From the NCBI GenBank assembly GCA_011526565.1, contig WYBL01000168.1:20892-84891 (forward strand): DNA of 64,000 nt. The letters are read 5' to 3'. Positions 26,423-36,405 of the stretch are shown one piece after another. Both the position numbers and the translations under genes were made by a program. The stretch is from Acidobacteriota bacterium. Its GTDB lineage: Bacteria > Acidobacteriota > Vicinamibacteria > Fen-336. Position 1 is the first letter of the stretch; each line of letters opens with the position of its first letter. Under the pieces are notes generated by a model, which saw only the letters and a list, made by a program, of their open reading frames with translations, was not told the origin of the DNA and made no database searches.

Positions 26423-27469
26423 ATGGCTCACGCCCTCGACGAGAGACGCAGCGAGGTCCTCAAGACCCTGATCCAGCTCCACGTGGCCACCGGCGAGCCG
26501 GTGGGTTCCGAGAGCCTGTCGCGGGTGCTGTCGCGCCGGCTGTCGCCCGCGACCCTGCGCAACATCATGGCCGACCTCGAGCGGATGGGACTGCTCGACC
26601 ATCCGCACACCAGCGCCGGCCGGGTGCCGACGGACGAGGGTTACCGCACCTACGTCGACAGCCTGATGACGCAGCGGCCGCTGGCCGCCGCAGAGGCGTC
26701 GGCGATCGACAACGCGCTGAAGGGGGCCGACGGTTCGCCCACGCTGGCGCTCGAGAACGTCTCGCAGCTCCTGTCGAAGCTGACCCGGAACGTCGGCTTC
26801 GTGCTGCTGCCCGACCTCGGCCGCACCCGCCTGCACCGGATCGACTTCGTGCCGCTGCCCGGGCCGCGGGCGCTGGCCGTGCTGGTGTCGCGCAACGGCG
26901 TCGTGACCAACAAGGTCATCGACCTCGGCCAGGAGATCCCGGCCCACGAGCTGACGGCCTGCGCCAACTACCTGAACGCGCACTTCCCGGGCCGGCCGCT
27001 GTCGGCGATCCGCGGCGATCTGCTGCGGCTGATGCACGAGGAGAAGGCGCTCTACGACACGCTGCTGCAGCGGGTGATCGCGCTGGGCGAGCGGGTCTTC
27101 GCGGAGGGCCCGGCCGAAGGCGGTGACGTGATCGTGGGCGGCGCGACCCACATCCTCGACCGCGTCGAGCTGCGGGACCTGGACAGGATGAAGAGCCTGT
27201 TCAAGACGTTCGAGGAGAAGAGCCGGCTGGTCCGGCTGCTCAACGCCTGCCTGGCCGGCGACGGCCTGCAGATCGTGATCGGCCACGAGAACCCGGACCC
27301 GGCGATGCGCGACCTGTCGCTGGTCGCGACCAGTTCCACGGTGGGCGGCGAAGACGGCTGGGCCGTCGGTGTGCTGGGCTCGACGCGCATGGAGTACGCG
27401 CGGGCCGTGGCGCTCGTCGACCACGTGGCGCGAGCGATGCAGCGGCAGGCGGAGGAGAACGAACGTTGA
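26423..27469 (+). CDS. hrcA: Heat-inducible transcription repressor HrcA
   Basis: 348 residues. The winged-helix DNA-binding part spans about 1-75: RRSEVLKTLIQLHVATGEPVGS and LSPATLRNIMADLERMGLLDHPHTSAGRVPT, a highly conserved block. The rest is the GAF-like and dimerisation region, including NGVVTNKVIDLG and IVIGHENPDPAMRDLSLVA. HrcA represses heat-shock operons by binding CIRCE, yet no TTAGCACTC-N9-GAGTGCTAA element was found near this operon. First of the hrcA-grpE-dnaK-dnaJ-prmA-rsmE run. The grpE start overlaps its stop as TTGA. Confidence 0.95.
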   Translation: MAHALDERRSEVLKTLIQLHVATGEPVGSESLSRVLSRRLSPATLRNIMADLERMGLLDHPHTSAGRVPTDEGYRTYVDSLMTQRPLAAAEASAIDNALKGADGSPTLALENVSQLLSKLTRNVGFVLLPDLGRTRLHRIDFVPLPGPRALAVLVSRNGVVTNKVIDLGQEIPAHELTACANYLNAHFPGRPLSAIRGDLLRLMHEEKALYDTLLQRVIALGERVFAEGPAEGGDVIVGGATHILDRVELRDLDRMKSLFKTFEEKSRLVRLLNACLAGDGLQIVIGHENPDPAMRDLSLVATSSTVGGEDGWAVGVLGSTRMEYARAVALVDHVARAMQRQAEENER

Positions 27470-28065
27470 GCGACGAGCAGGACGCCGCCGGCACCGGCCC
27501 CGCGTGCGAGCCGGAACCGGGCACGGCGCCGGAGCCCGAGGCAACGGGTCTCGCGGCCGTCGAACCGGAACCGCCTTCGCCGGCGGCGGAGCTGGAGGCG
27601 CTGCGGCAGGAGAACGCCGAGCTCCGCGACCAGGCGCTGCGGCGCCGGGCTGACTTCGAGAACTACAAGCGGCGTGTCGAGCGCGACCGCGCGCTGGCCA
27701 GCCAGGACGCGCTCGCCCGGGCGCTCGCCGCCCTCGTCCCCACCCTCGACAATCTCGAGCGGGCGCTCGGGGCCGAGGCCCCGGAGGGCAGCCTGCGGGA
27801 CGGGCTCAAGCTGATCCACCGCGACCTGCTGGCGGCCCTGGAAGGCCTCGGCCTGCACACGGAGGACCCCACGGGGGGCGTCTTCGACCCGGAGCGGCAC
27901 CAGGCCCTGACCCACGAGGCCGTGCCCGGTTTCGCCGAGGGGGCCGTCGTCGAGGTCTTCGGCAAGGGTTATGCCCTCGGCGACCGCCTGTTGCGTCCGG
28001 CCCTGGTCAAGGTGGCCAAGGGCGAAGCCGACCCGCACCAAGACGGCCCGGAAAAGCTACACTAA
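27466..28065 (+). CDS. grpE: GrpE, nucleotide exchange factor for DnaK
   Basis: 199 residues from TTG 27466 (TTGA overlap with hrcA). An acidic, proline-rich N terminus (~1-40) leads into the long dimer helix (AELEALRQENAELRDQALRRRADFENYKRR), then a four-helix region with LVPTLDNLERALG, and the beta domain DPERHQALTHEAVPG...GYALGDRLLRPALVKVAKG at the C terminus. Releases ADP from DnaK. Position between hrcA and dnaK is the standard order. Confidence 0.95.
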   Translation: MSDEQDAAGTGPACEPEPGTAPEPEATGLAAVEPEPPSPAAELEALRQENAELRDQALRRRADFENYKRRVERDRALASQDALARALAALVPTLDNLERALGAEAPEGSLRDGLKLIHRDLLAALEGLGLHTEDPTGGVFDPERHQALTHEAVPGFAEGAVVEVFGKGYALGDRLLRPALVKVAKGEADPHQDGPEKLH

Positions 28066-28103
28066 TCCGCACCCGCTCAGGCGGCTATCCGGAAAGGGAC
28101 ATC

Positions 28104-29909
<1,806 letters not shown>

Positions 29910-29928
29910 CCGCCTCCCGAGTTCCCCG

Positions 29929-31062
29929 ATGGCCCAGGCGACCGGCACCGACTACTACGAGATCCTCGGCGTCCCCCGCGACGCGGACGAGGCGGCGATC
30001 AAGTCCGCCTACCGCAAGCAGGCGATGAAGTACCACCCCGACCGCAACCCCGGGGACAAGCAGGCCGAGGCGAAGTTCAAGGAGGCGGCGGAGGCCTACT
30101 CCGTGCTCTCCGACCCCGACAAGCGCCGCCGCTACGACACCTACGGCGCCGCGGGCCTCGGTGGGGTCGCCGGTGGCCCGCAGGGTTTCGACCCGGCGGC
30201 CTTCGCCGACTTCCAGGACATCCTCGGCGACTTCTTCGGGTTCGGCGACGTGTTCGGCCGCCGCCGCAGCGGCCCGCGCCGCGGCTCGGACCTCCGCTAC
30301 GACCTCGAGCTGACGCTGCCGGAGGCGGCGTACGGCACCGAGACCACGCTGCGCATCCCGCGCATGGAGAGCTGCGCGACCTGTCACGGCAGCGGCGCGG
30401 CCGCCGGCACCAAGCCGACCAGTTGCCCCAACTGCGGCGGCTCGGGCCAGGTCACGTTCCAGCAGGGCTTCTTCACCGTGGCCCGCACCTGCGGCCGCTG
30501 CCGCGGCCAGGGCCGGGTCATCGCCCAGCCGTGCAAGGACTGCCGTGGCGAGGGCCAGGTCCAGGCCGAGCGCACGCTCCAGATCAAGATCCCCGCGGGC
30601 GTCGACAACGGCAGCCAGCTCCGCATCAGCGGCGAAGGCGAAGGCGGCACCCGCGGCGGGCCCAGCGGCGACCTCTACGTCGTGGTCCGCGTCCAGGAGC
30701 ACCCCTTCTTCCGCCGCGACGGCCAGTCGCTGCACTGCGAGGTCCCGATCGCCTTCACCCAGGCCGCGCTGGGCGCGACGCTCGAGGTGCCCACGCTCGA
30801 CGGCGAGAAGGCGAAGGTCGAGATCCCCGCCGGCAGCCAGCCGGGCGACACGGTGCGGGTCAAGGGCCACGGCGTTCCCCACCTCGGCCAGCGCGGCAAG
30901 GGTGACCTCCACGTCTCGCTGCGGATCGTGGTTCCCACCCACCTCAGCGCCGAGCAGAAGAAGCTGGTCGAGCAGCTCGCGAAGACGCTGCCGATCCCGC
31001 AGACCAGCGAAGCCGATCGCGAGCGCTCGATCCTCGACCGGCTGAAGGACTGGCTCGGCTGA
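29929..31062 (+). CDS. dnaJ: Chaperone DnaJ (type I Hsp40)
   Basis: 377 residues. J domain with YYEILGVPRDADEAAIKSAYR and the HPD motif in KYHPDRNPGD (residues ~7-40), a Gly/Phe linker (FADFQDILGDFFGFGDVFG), four CxxCxGxG zinc repeats (CATCHGSG, CPNCGGSG, CGRCRGQG, CKDCRGEG) between about 147 and 210, then the C-terminal peptide-binding beta domains. Stimulates DnaK ATP hydrolysis. Its stop codon overlaps the CTG start of prmA. Confidence 0.96.
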   Translation: MAQATGTDYYEILGVPRDADEAAIKSAYRKQAMKYHPDRNPGDKQAEAKFKEAAEAYSVLSDPDKRRRYDTYGAAGLGGVAGGPQGFDPAAFADFQDILGDFFGFGDVFGRRRSGPRRGSDLRYDLELTLPEAAYGTETTLRIPRMESCATCHGSGAAAGTKPTSCPNCGGSGQVTFQQGFFTVARTCGRCRGQGRVIAQPCKDCRGEGQVQAERTLQIKIPAGVDNGSQLRISGEGEGGTRGGPSGDLYVVVRVQEHPFFRRDGQSLHCEVPIAFTQAALGATLEVPTLDGEKAKVEIPAGSQPGDTVRVKGHGVPHLGQRGKGDLHVSLRIVVPTHLSAEQKKLVEQLAKTLPIPQTSEADRERSILDRLKDWLG

Positions 31063-31886
31063 GCGCCACGAACTACGTCGCGTTCCGGGTCAGCGTCCGT
31101 CGCGACGAGGAGGAGGACGCCTCCGCGGCCCTGTGGGAGCTCGGCACGGCGGGCGTCACCATCGAGAGCTCGGGCGACGCCGCGATCCTGCTGGCGTACT
31201 TCCCCGCCCGTGACGGCCTGGAACCGGAACTGCGCTCCGCGCTCGCCCCGTGGCCCGGGGCCCGCGTCGAGCCTGCGCCGATCCCGGACGTCGACTGGGT
31301 GACGCGCTTCCGCGAGAACTTCACGGCCTTCGCCGCGCCGCCGTTCCGCGTCGTGCCCGAGTGGAGCGACGAGGCGCCGGGGCCGCGCACGCTCGTCGTT
31401 TCGCCCGGGCGCGCGTTCGGGACCGGCACCCACGAGACCACACGGCTGTGCCTCGCGGCGCTGGCCCGCCTCGCGGCCGAACGTCCGCTGGGGCGCGTGC
31501 TGGACGTCGGCGCCGGAACCGGCCTGCTCGCGCTCGGCGCGTTGCGCCTGGGAGCAGCCTCGTCGATCGCCACCGACAACGACCCCGAGTGCCGCGAGTC
31601 GTGCCGGCTCCACGCGACGCTCAACGGGCTCCCGCTGCGGGTGGTCCAGGCCGACGGCGCGCGCCCGTTCCGCGGGCGCTTCGACGTCGTGCTCGCCAAC
31701 CTGATGGCCCCCTGGCTGCTCGAGCGGCGCGAAGAGCTCGTGGCCCGGCTCCGCCCCGGGGGCGCCCTCGTCCTTTCCGGCCTGCTCGGCGGCGACGTCG
31801 ACGAGGTCAGCGCCGCCTACGCGGCCCACGGCGGGCTCGAGGTCCGTCGCGACGGCGAGTGGGCGGCGATCGTCGTCCGCACGTGA
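31059..31886 (+). CDS. prmA: Ribosomal protein L11 methyltransferase
   Basis: 275 residues if translation begins at CTG 31059, which overlaps the dnaJ stop as CTGA. The first ATG/GTG/TTG in frame is at 31299 and would remove the whole N-terminal domain, which is recognisably PrmA-like (ATNYVAFRVSVRRDEEEDAS, then LWELGTAGVTIESS). The Rossmann part shows SPGRAFGTGTHETTRLCL (about 121-138), LDVGAGTGLLALGALRLG and VLANLMAPWL (NLxxxP-like). Trimethylates ribosomal protein L11. rsmE follows with a GTGA overlap. Confidence 0.87.
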   Translation: MSATNYVAFRVSVRRDEEEDASAALWELGTAGVTIESSGDAAILLAYFPARDGLEPELRSALAPWPGARVEPAPIPDVDWVTRFRENFTAFAAPPFRVVPEWSDEAPGPRTLVVSPGRAFGTGTHETTRLCLAALARLAAERPLGRVLDVGAGTGLLALGALRLGAASSIATDNDPECRESCRLHATLNGLPLRVVQADGARPFRGRFDVVLANLMAPWLLERREELVARLRPGGALVLSGLLGGDVDEVSAAYAAHGGLEVRRDGEWAAIVVRT

Positions 31887-32617
31887 GCGTCCCCCGGCTC
31901 CACGTGCCGGGCACCGCAGCAGGCGCGCGCCTCGAACTGCCCGACTTCGCCACCCGCCATGCGCGCGATGCCCTGCGCCTCGGTCCCGGCTCGGCGCTGC
32001 GGCTCTTCGACGGCCGCGGGGCGGAGTTCGAGGCCACGATCGCCGAGGCCTCGCGGCGGCGCGTGACCGTCGATGTCGGCGCCGCCCTCGCGCCGCGACC
32101 CGAGAGCCCGCTGCGCGTCCAGCTCTGCCTGCCGCCGCTCAAGGCCGACCGCTTCGAGTGGGCGCTCGAGAAAGCCGTGGAACTCGGCGTCCACGCCATC
32201 GTCCCGCTGGCCACGGAGCGCGGGGACGCCGCAGCGCAGCGCGCGCTCCGCGGGGCGCGGCCGGACCGATGGCTGCGGGTGATGGCCGCGGCGGCCGAGC
32301 AGTGCGGGCGGGCCACCCTGCCCGAGGTGCTGCCGGCCACCCGCCTCGCCGACGTCCTGAGCGCGCCTCTCGACGGCGTCCGCGTGCTGCTCGCCGAGAC
32401 CGACCCGGCGCGGCCGCTGCGCGACTGCCTGCCGCAGGACACGACCCGCGTACAACTGATCGTCGGCCCGGCCGGCGGCTTCACGCCCGAGGAGCGCGCG
32501 GCCGCGCGCGCGGCCGGCTGCGCCGAAGCGGGGCTCGGGCCCCGCATCCTGCGCGCCGAGACGGCCGCGATCGCCGCGCTGGCCCTGCTGCAGGCCGAGC
32601 GCGGCGACCTCGGCTGA
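31883..32617 (+). CDS. rsmE: 16S rRNA (uracil-1498-N3) methyltransferase
   Basis: 244 residues from GTG 31883. The N-terminal PUA-like part includes TRHARDALRLGPGSALRLFDGRG. The SPOUT domain holds LPPLKADRFEWALEKAVELGVHAIVPLATERG and the knot motif LIVGPAGGFTPEE (about 192-204) with GLGPRILRAETAAIAAL near the end. Methylates U1498 in 16S rRNA. Last gene of the heat-shock operon, overlapping prmA; only four bases separate it from the convergent pta gene, with no visible terminator. Confidence 0.94.
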   Translation: MSVPRLHVPGTAAGARLELPDFATRHARDALRLGPGSALRLFDGRGAEFEATIAEASRRRVTVDVGAALAPRPESPLRVQLCLPPLKADRFEWALEKAVELGVHAIVPLATERGDAAAQRALRGARPDRWLRVMAAAAEQCGRATLPEVLPATRLADVLSAPLDGVRVLLAETDPARPLRDCLPQDTTRVQLIVGPAGGFTPEERAAARAAGCAEAGLGPRILRAETAAIAALALLQAERGDLG

Positions 32618-32621
32618 GGCT

Positions 32622-33599
32622 TCAGGCGAGCGCGAGCGCCTGCGCCGCCGTCACCGTCGCCACGTCGGCCAGGTCCTGGGCCGAGCAGCCGCGCGACACG
32701 TCGTTCACCGGCCGTCGCAGCCCCTGCAGGATCGGGCCGATGGCCGTCGCGCCGCCGAGCCGCTCGCTGATCTTGTAGGCGATGTTGCCCGCGTCGAGGT
32801 CCGGGAACACGAACACGTTGGCCCGCCCCTGCAGCGGGCTGTCCGGGCACTTCTTCGCGGCCACGCCCGGCACGAACGCCGCGTCGAACTGCACTTCGCC
32901 GTCGACGAGCAACTCGGGATGCGCGGCGCGACAGGCCGTGGCCGCCTCCCGCACGCGATCGACGTCCGCGTGCTCCGCGGAGCCCCGCGTCGAGAACGAC
33001 AGGAACGCCACCCGCGGCTCGTGGCCGAAAGCGCGAGCCGTCGCCGCCGTCGCCGCCCCGATCTGGGCGAGCAGGGCGCTGTCCGGCGCGATGTTGACCG
33101 AGCAGTCCGCGTAGAACAGCACCTTGTCGGGCCACTCCATCACGAAGACCGAGGACACACGCTGGTAGCCCTCGGCCAGCTTGACGATCTCGAAGGCCGG
33201 GATGAAGGGCTTGCAGGCACTGGTCAGGCCCGAGACGAAACCGTGCGCCTCGCCGGTCTCGACGAGCAGGGCCGCGAAGTAGTGCGGCAGCGCCGCCTTC
33301 TCCATCGCCTGGTCCCGCGTCACGCCCTTGTGCTTGCGCAGCTCCTGATAGCGCTGCGCCAGCCGCTCACGGGCCGGGTCGGCCTGCGGGTCGCGGAGCT
33401 CGACCCCGTCGAGCGCGATCCCCGCCGCCTTCGCCACCGCTTCGACGGCGTCGCGCGGGCCGAGCAGGACGGGGTGGCCGAGGCCGCCCCCGGCCACGGC
33501 CGCCGCCGCCCGGATCGCCCGCTCCTCGGTGCCCTCGGCGAGCACCACCCGCATCCCCTTGCCCTTCACGCGCTGCCGGACGTCGTCCATGAAGCCCAT
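32622..33599 (-). CDS. pta: Phosphate acetyltransferase
   Basis: 325 residues from ATG 33599, with AGGAGA eight bases upstream. The PTA domain contains RVVLAEGTEERAIRAA (21-36), HGFVSGLTSACKPFIPAFEIVK (near 130), FSTRGSAEHADVDRVREA and the C-terminal PDLDAGNIAYKISERLGGA and IGPILQGLRRPVNDVSRG blocks. The short single-domain form (no N-terminal DRTGG region). Interconverts acetyl-CoA and acetyl phosphate. No acetate kinase gene is adjacent, but an ADP-forming acyl-CoA synthetase lies at 54033. Only 37 bases separate its start from the divergent kinase gene. Confidence 0.93.
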   Translation of the reverse strand: MGFMDDVRQRVKGKGMRVVLAEGTEERAIRAAAAVAGGGLGHPVLLGPRDAVEAVAKAAGIALDGVELRDPQADPARERLAQRYQELRKHKGVTRDQAMEKAALPHYFAALLVETGEAHGFVSGLTSACKPFIPAFEIVKLAEGYQRVSSVFVMEWPDKVLFYADCSVNIAPDSALLAQIGAATAATARAFGHEPRVAFLSFSTRGSAEHADVDRVREAATACRAAHPELLVDGEVQFDAAFVPGVAAKKCPDSPLQGRANVFVFPDLDAGNIAYKISERLGGATAIGPILQGLRRPVNDVSRGCSAQDLADVATVTAAQALALA

Positions 33600-33618
33600 C
33601 GTGTCTTCTCCTGGTTGA

Positions 33619-33624
33619 TATACT
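33619..33624 (+). promoter_or_regulatory. Candidate -10 box TATACT for the kinase gene
   Basis: TATACT lies in the 37-base gap between divergent pta and kinase start codons. Transcription would begin about six bases before ATG 33637, an almost leaderless mRNA. No good -35 hexamer is visible, so it may need an activator. Confidence 0.3.
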
Positions 33625-33636
33625 CCGCGCGCTCCG

Positions 33637-34572
33637 ATGTTCCTCCTCGGCCAGACCGTCGGCAAGTACCAGATCCTTGCCAACCTCGGCTCCGGGGGCT
33701 TCGGCACGGTCTTCCTCGCCCGCGACACCTGGATCGACAAGAAGTTCGCGATCAAGGTGCCGCACCGCCAGTCGGGCGACGCCGAGGACCTGTTGCAGGA
33801 ACCGCGCCTGCTGGCCGCGCTCGACCACCAGAACATCGTCGGCATCGTCACCGCCGAGAAGGTCGACGGCGTCTTCTTCATCGTCATGGAGTACGTCAAG
33901 GGCGAGAGCCTCGAGGCGGCGCTCGACCGCGAGAAGTCCTTCGACGTGCCGCGCGCGCTCAACTACACGGTGCAGGCGCTCAAGGGCGTGGAGCACGCCC
34001 ACGGCGCGAACATCCTGCACCGCGACCTGCGGCCCGCCAACGTGCTGGTCTCGGAGAGCGGCGTCGTCAAGGTCGCCGACTTCGGCACCTCGCGGCTGAT
34101 GGACAAGATGCACGCGACGACCGTGATCGGCAGCCCGCCGTACATGGCGCCGGAGCAATTCGCGGGCCGCGCCGTGCTGGCCTCGGACATCTACTCCGTC
34201 GGCGTGATGCTCTACCAGATGCTGACCGGCACGCTGCCCTACTTCAGCCCCAACCCGGCCCAGATCGAGCGCATGGTGGCCCAGGGCCGCTGCACCCCGC
34301 CGCGGCTGCGCAACCAGCAGATCCCGCGCGAGATCTCGGACATCGTGATGAAGGCGATGGCGCCGGAACTGGCCGATCGCTACCAGCGGGCCTCCGAGCT
34401 GCTCGAGGACCTCGCCACCGCGACCGACATCGATCACAAGGCCACCGAGCTCGAGGACATCCGCAAGCGGCTGAAGGCCCGCGAGGCGCCCAAGAGCGGC
34501 TTCTGCTGGCACTGCCGCAAGCCGCTCCACGCCCGGTCCCGCACCTGCCCGTTCTGCGGCGAGGCGCAGTGA
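33637..34572 (+). CDS. Serine/threonine protein kinase with C-terminal zinc ribbon
   Basis: 311 residues, no membrane helix. Kinase landmarks: glycine loop GSGGFG (18-23), Lys40 in FAIKVP, catalytic HRDLRPANVLV (128-138), DFG (148-150) and APEQF (171-175). The catalytic-loop Lys of HRDLKPxN is Arg here, as in some bacterial kinases. The C terminus carries two CxxC pairs, Cys290/293 and Cys304/307 (FCWHCRKP, TCPFCG), forming a probable zinc ribbon. Hanks-type kinase acting in the cytoplasm; substrate unknown. pilT follows after a strong promoter, and the convergent arrangement with pta gives no functional clue. Confidence 0.9.
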   Translation: MFLLGQTVGKYQILANLGSGGFGTVFLARDTWIDKKFAIKVPHRQSGDAEDLLQEPRLLAALDHQNIVGIVTAEKVDGVFFIVMEYVKGESLEAALDREKSFDVPRALNYTVQALKGVEHAHGANILHRDLRPANVLVSESGVVKVADFGTSRLMDKMHATTVIGSPPYMAPEQFAGRAVLASDIYSVGVMLYQMLTGTLPYFSPNPAQIERMVAQGRCTPPRLRNQQIPREISDIVMKAMAPELADRYQRASELLEDLATATDIDHKATELEDIRKRLKAREAPKSGFCWHCRKPLHARSRTCPFCGEAQ

Positions 34573-34615
34573 CCGGAAGCCGCTGAAGCTCAGTCACTTC
34601 CCGGCGAGCGTACCT

Positions 34616-34645
34616 TTGACACCCCGGCTCCGCCGGGCATAGACT
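34616..34645 (+). promoter_or_regulatory. Sigma-70-type promoter, TTGACA-N18-TAGACT, with palindromic spacer
   Basis: TTGACA (34616-34621), 18 bases, TAGACT (34640-34645). The spacer holds the perfect inverted repeat CCCGGC-TCC-GCCGGG (34623-34637). Start near 34652, leader of about 80 bases before pilT. Confidence 0.75.
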
Positions 34646-34732
34646 GACCGTCAGGCGACATCGCGCGAAGCTGCGCCCTCTGACACAGGTGGGGTGCGCC
34701 CGCGCGTTCAAGCCTGGTGGGGAGTTGGAACG

Positions 34733-35863
34733 ATGCACATCAACGATCTCCTGAAGATCGCGTCGGAGCGCAAGGGCTCGGACCTTCACCTGAAGGTCGG
34801 CTCGCACCCCGTGGTGCGCATCAACGGCGAGTTGATCCCGCTCGTCGAGACCAAGCGGCTCATGCAGGAAGACACCATCGCGATGGCGTTCTCCATCATG
34901 AGCAACCGCCAGAAGCAGAAGTTCAAGGAGAACCTCGAGATCGACATCGCGTACTCGGTGCCCGGTCTCGGCCGCTTCCGCTGCAACGTCTTCCAGCAGC
35001 GCGGCACGGTGGGCCTGGTCCTGCGCGTGATCCCGGTCAAGATCCTGACCGTGCGTGAGCTCGGCCTGCCGGTCGTGCTCGAGAAGATCGCCGCCGAGCA
35101 GCGCGGCATGGTGCTCTGCACCGGGACCACGGGTTCCGGCAAGTCGACCACGCTGGCCGCGATCATCGACTACATCAACACCCAGCGCTGCGAGCACATC
35201 ATCACGATCGAGGACCCGATCGAGTTCCTGCACCGGGACAAGAAGTCGATCGTCAACCAGCGCGAGATCGAAGTCGACACCAAGAGCTTCGCCGCGGCGC
35301 TGCGCTCCGCCCTGCGCCAGGACCCCGACGTGATCCTGGTCGGCGAGATGCGCGACTACGAGACGATCGAGACCGCGATCACCGCGGCCGAGACCGGCCA
35401 CCTCGTGTTCTCCACCCTGCACACGCTGGACGCGACGGAGACCGTCAACCGCATCATCTCGGTCTTCCCGCCCCACCAGCAGAAGCAGATCCGCCTCCAG
35501 CTCGCCGGCGTGCTCAAGGCCGTCATCTCGATGCGCCTGATCCCGCGCGCCGACAACAACGGCCGCGTGCCCGCGACCGAGGTGATGATCACGACGCCGT
35601 TCATCCGCGACTGCATCATCAACAAGGACAAGACCAAGCTGATCCACGAGGCGATCGCGGCCGGCGTCTCGCAGTACGGGATGCAGACCTTCGACCAGGC
35701 GGTGTTCTACCTGTACAAGAAGGAGCTGATCACCTACGACGAGGCGCTGCGTCGCTGTTCGAACCCCGACGAGTTCAAGCTGCGCGTCCAGGGCGTGCAG
35801 TCCACCTCCGACGTCGCGGCCGAGGAGATGGAGAAGTCGATGGAGTCGTTCGAGCTCGAATGA
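34733..35863 (+). CDS. pilT: Type IV pilus retraction ATPase
   Basis: 376 residues from ATG 34733, with GGGGAG upstream. N-terminal PAS-like part: KGSDLHLKVGSHPVVRINGEL (14-34). Walker A GTTGSGKST (131-139), Asp-box IITIEDPIEF (about 155-164), Walker B DPDVILVGEMRD (near 197-208) and the His box TGHLVFSTLHT (around 222-232). The AIRNLIRE-type retraction motif region is present in altered form near the C terminus (KTKLIHEAIAAG). Drives pilus retraction at the inner membrane. recX overlaps its stop; no other pilus genes are in the window. Confidence 0.93.
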   Translation: MHINDLLKIASERKGSDLHLKVGSHPVVRINGELIPLVETKRLMQEDTIAMAFSIMSNRQKQKFKENLEIDIAYSVPGLGRFRCNVFQQRGTVGLVLRVIPVKILTVRELGLPVVLEKIAAEQRGMVLCTGTTGSGKSTTLAAIIDYINTQRCEHIITIEDPIEFLHRDKKSIVNQREIEVDTKSFAAALRSALRQDPDVILVGEMRDYETIETAITAAETGHLVFSTLHTLDATETVNRIISVFPPHQQKQIRLQLAGVLKAVISMRLIPRADNNGRVPATEVMITTPFIRDCIINKDKTKLIHEAIAAGVSQYGMQTFDQAVFYLYKKELITYDEALRRCSNPDEFKLRVQGVQSTSDVAAEEMEKSMESFELE

Positions 35864-36387
35864 CCCCCGCGATGGCCACCCGCCCGGAATCCGCCTGGGA
35901 GCGCGCGATCGCCCGCCTGTCGCGGCGCGACTTCTCCGAGGCGGAGCTGCGCCGGGCGCTGGGCCGGGACGGCTACGCGCCCGCCGAGGTCGATGCCGCG
36001 CTGCTGCGGCTGCGCGAGAAGCGCCTGCTCGACGACGCGCGCTACGCGGGGCGCCGCGCCCGTCGCGGACTCGGCGAGCGCGGCATGGGCCGGCTACGGG
36101 TCCGCGCCGAGTTGCGCGCGCGCGGCGTCGCCGCGCGAACGGCGGAGAGCGCCGTCGCCGAGGCGCTGGCCGAGACGCCGGAGGCCGAGCGCATCGAGGC
36201 GCTCGCCCGCGCCTGGTGGCGCACCCACCGCAGCGGCGAACCGCAGGCGAGGGTCCGCCGGCTGGCCGGGTGGCTGGTGCGCCGCGGCTTCCCCGCCGGC
36301 GCGGTAGCCGAGCGCCTGCGCCGCCTGTTCCCGAGGGACACCGAGGGCTTCGGCGAGATCGCCGACGCGCCCGAGCAGGACGAGTAA
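35860..36387 (+). CDS. recX: Regulatory protein RecX
   Basis: 175 residues from ATG 35860 (ATGA overlap with pilT). Three tandem three-helix RecX modules: ALGRDGYAPAEVDAALLRLREKRLLDDARYAGRRAR is the diagnostic first part, followed by LGERGMGRLRVRAELRARGV and a third repeat near the end (RRLAGWLVRRGFPAGAVAERLRRLF). RecX modulates RecA filaments. It usually follows recA; here pilT precedes it and alaS follows by 18 bases, so the recX-alaS linkage is kept while recA is elsewhere. Confidence 0.88.
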   Translation: MTPAMATRPESAWERAIARLSRRDFSEAELRRALGRDGYAPAEVDAALLRLREKRLLDDARYAGRRARRGLGERGMGRLRVRAELRARGVAARTAESAVAEALAETPEAERIEALARAWWRTHRSGEPQARVRRLAGWLVRRGFPAGAVAERLRRLFPRDTEGFGEIADAPEQDE

Positions 36388-36405
36388 GGAGACGAGAGCC
36401 ACACC

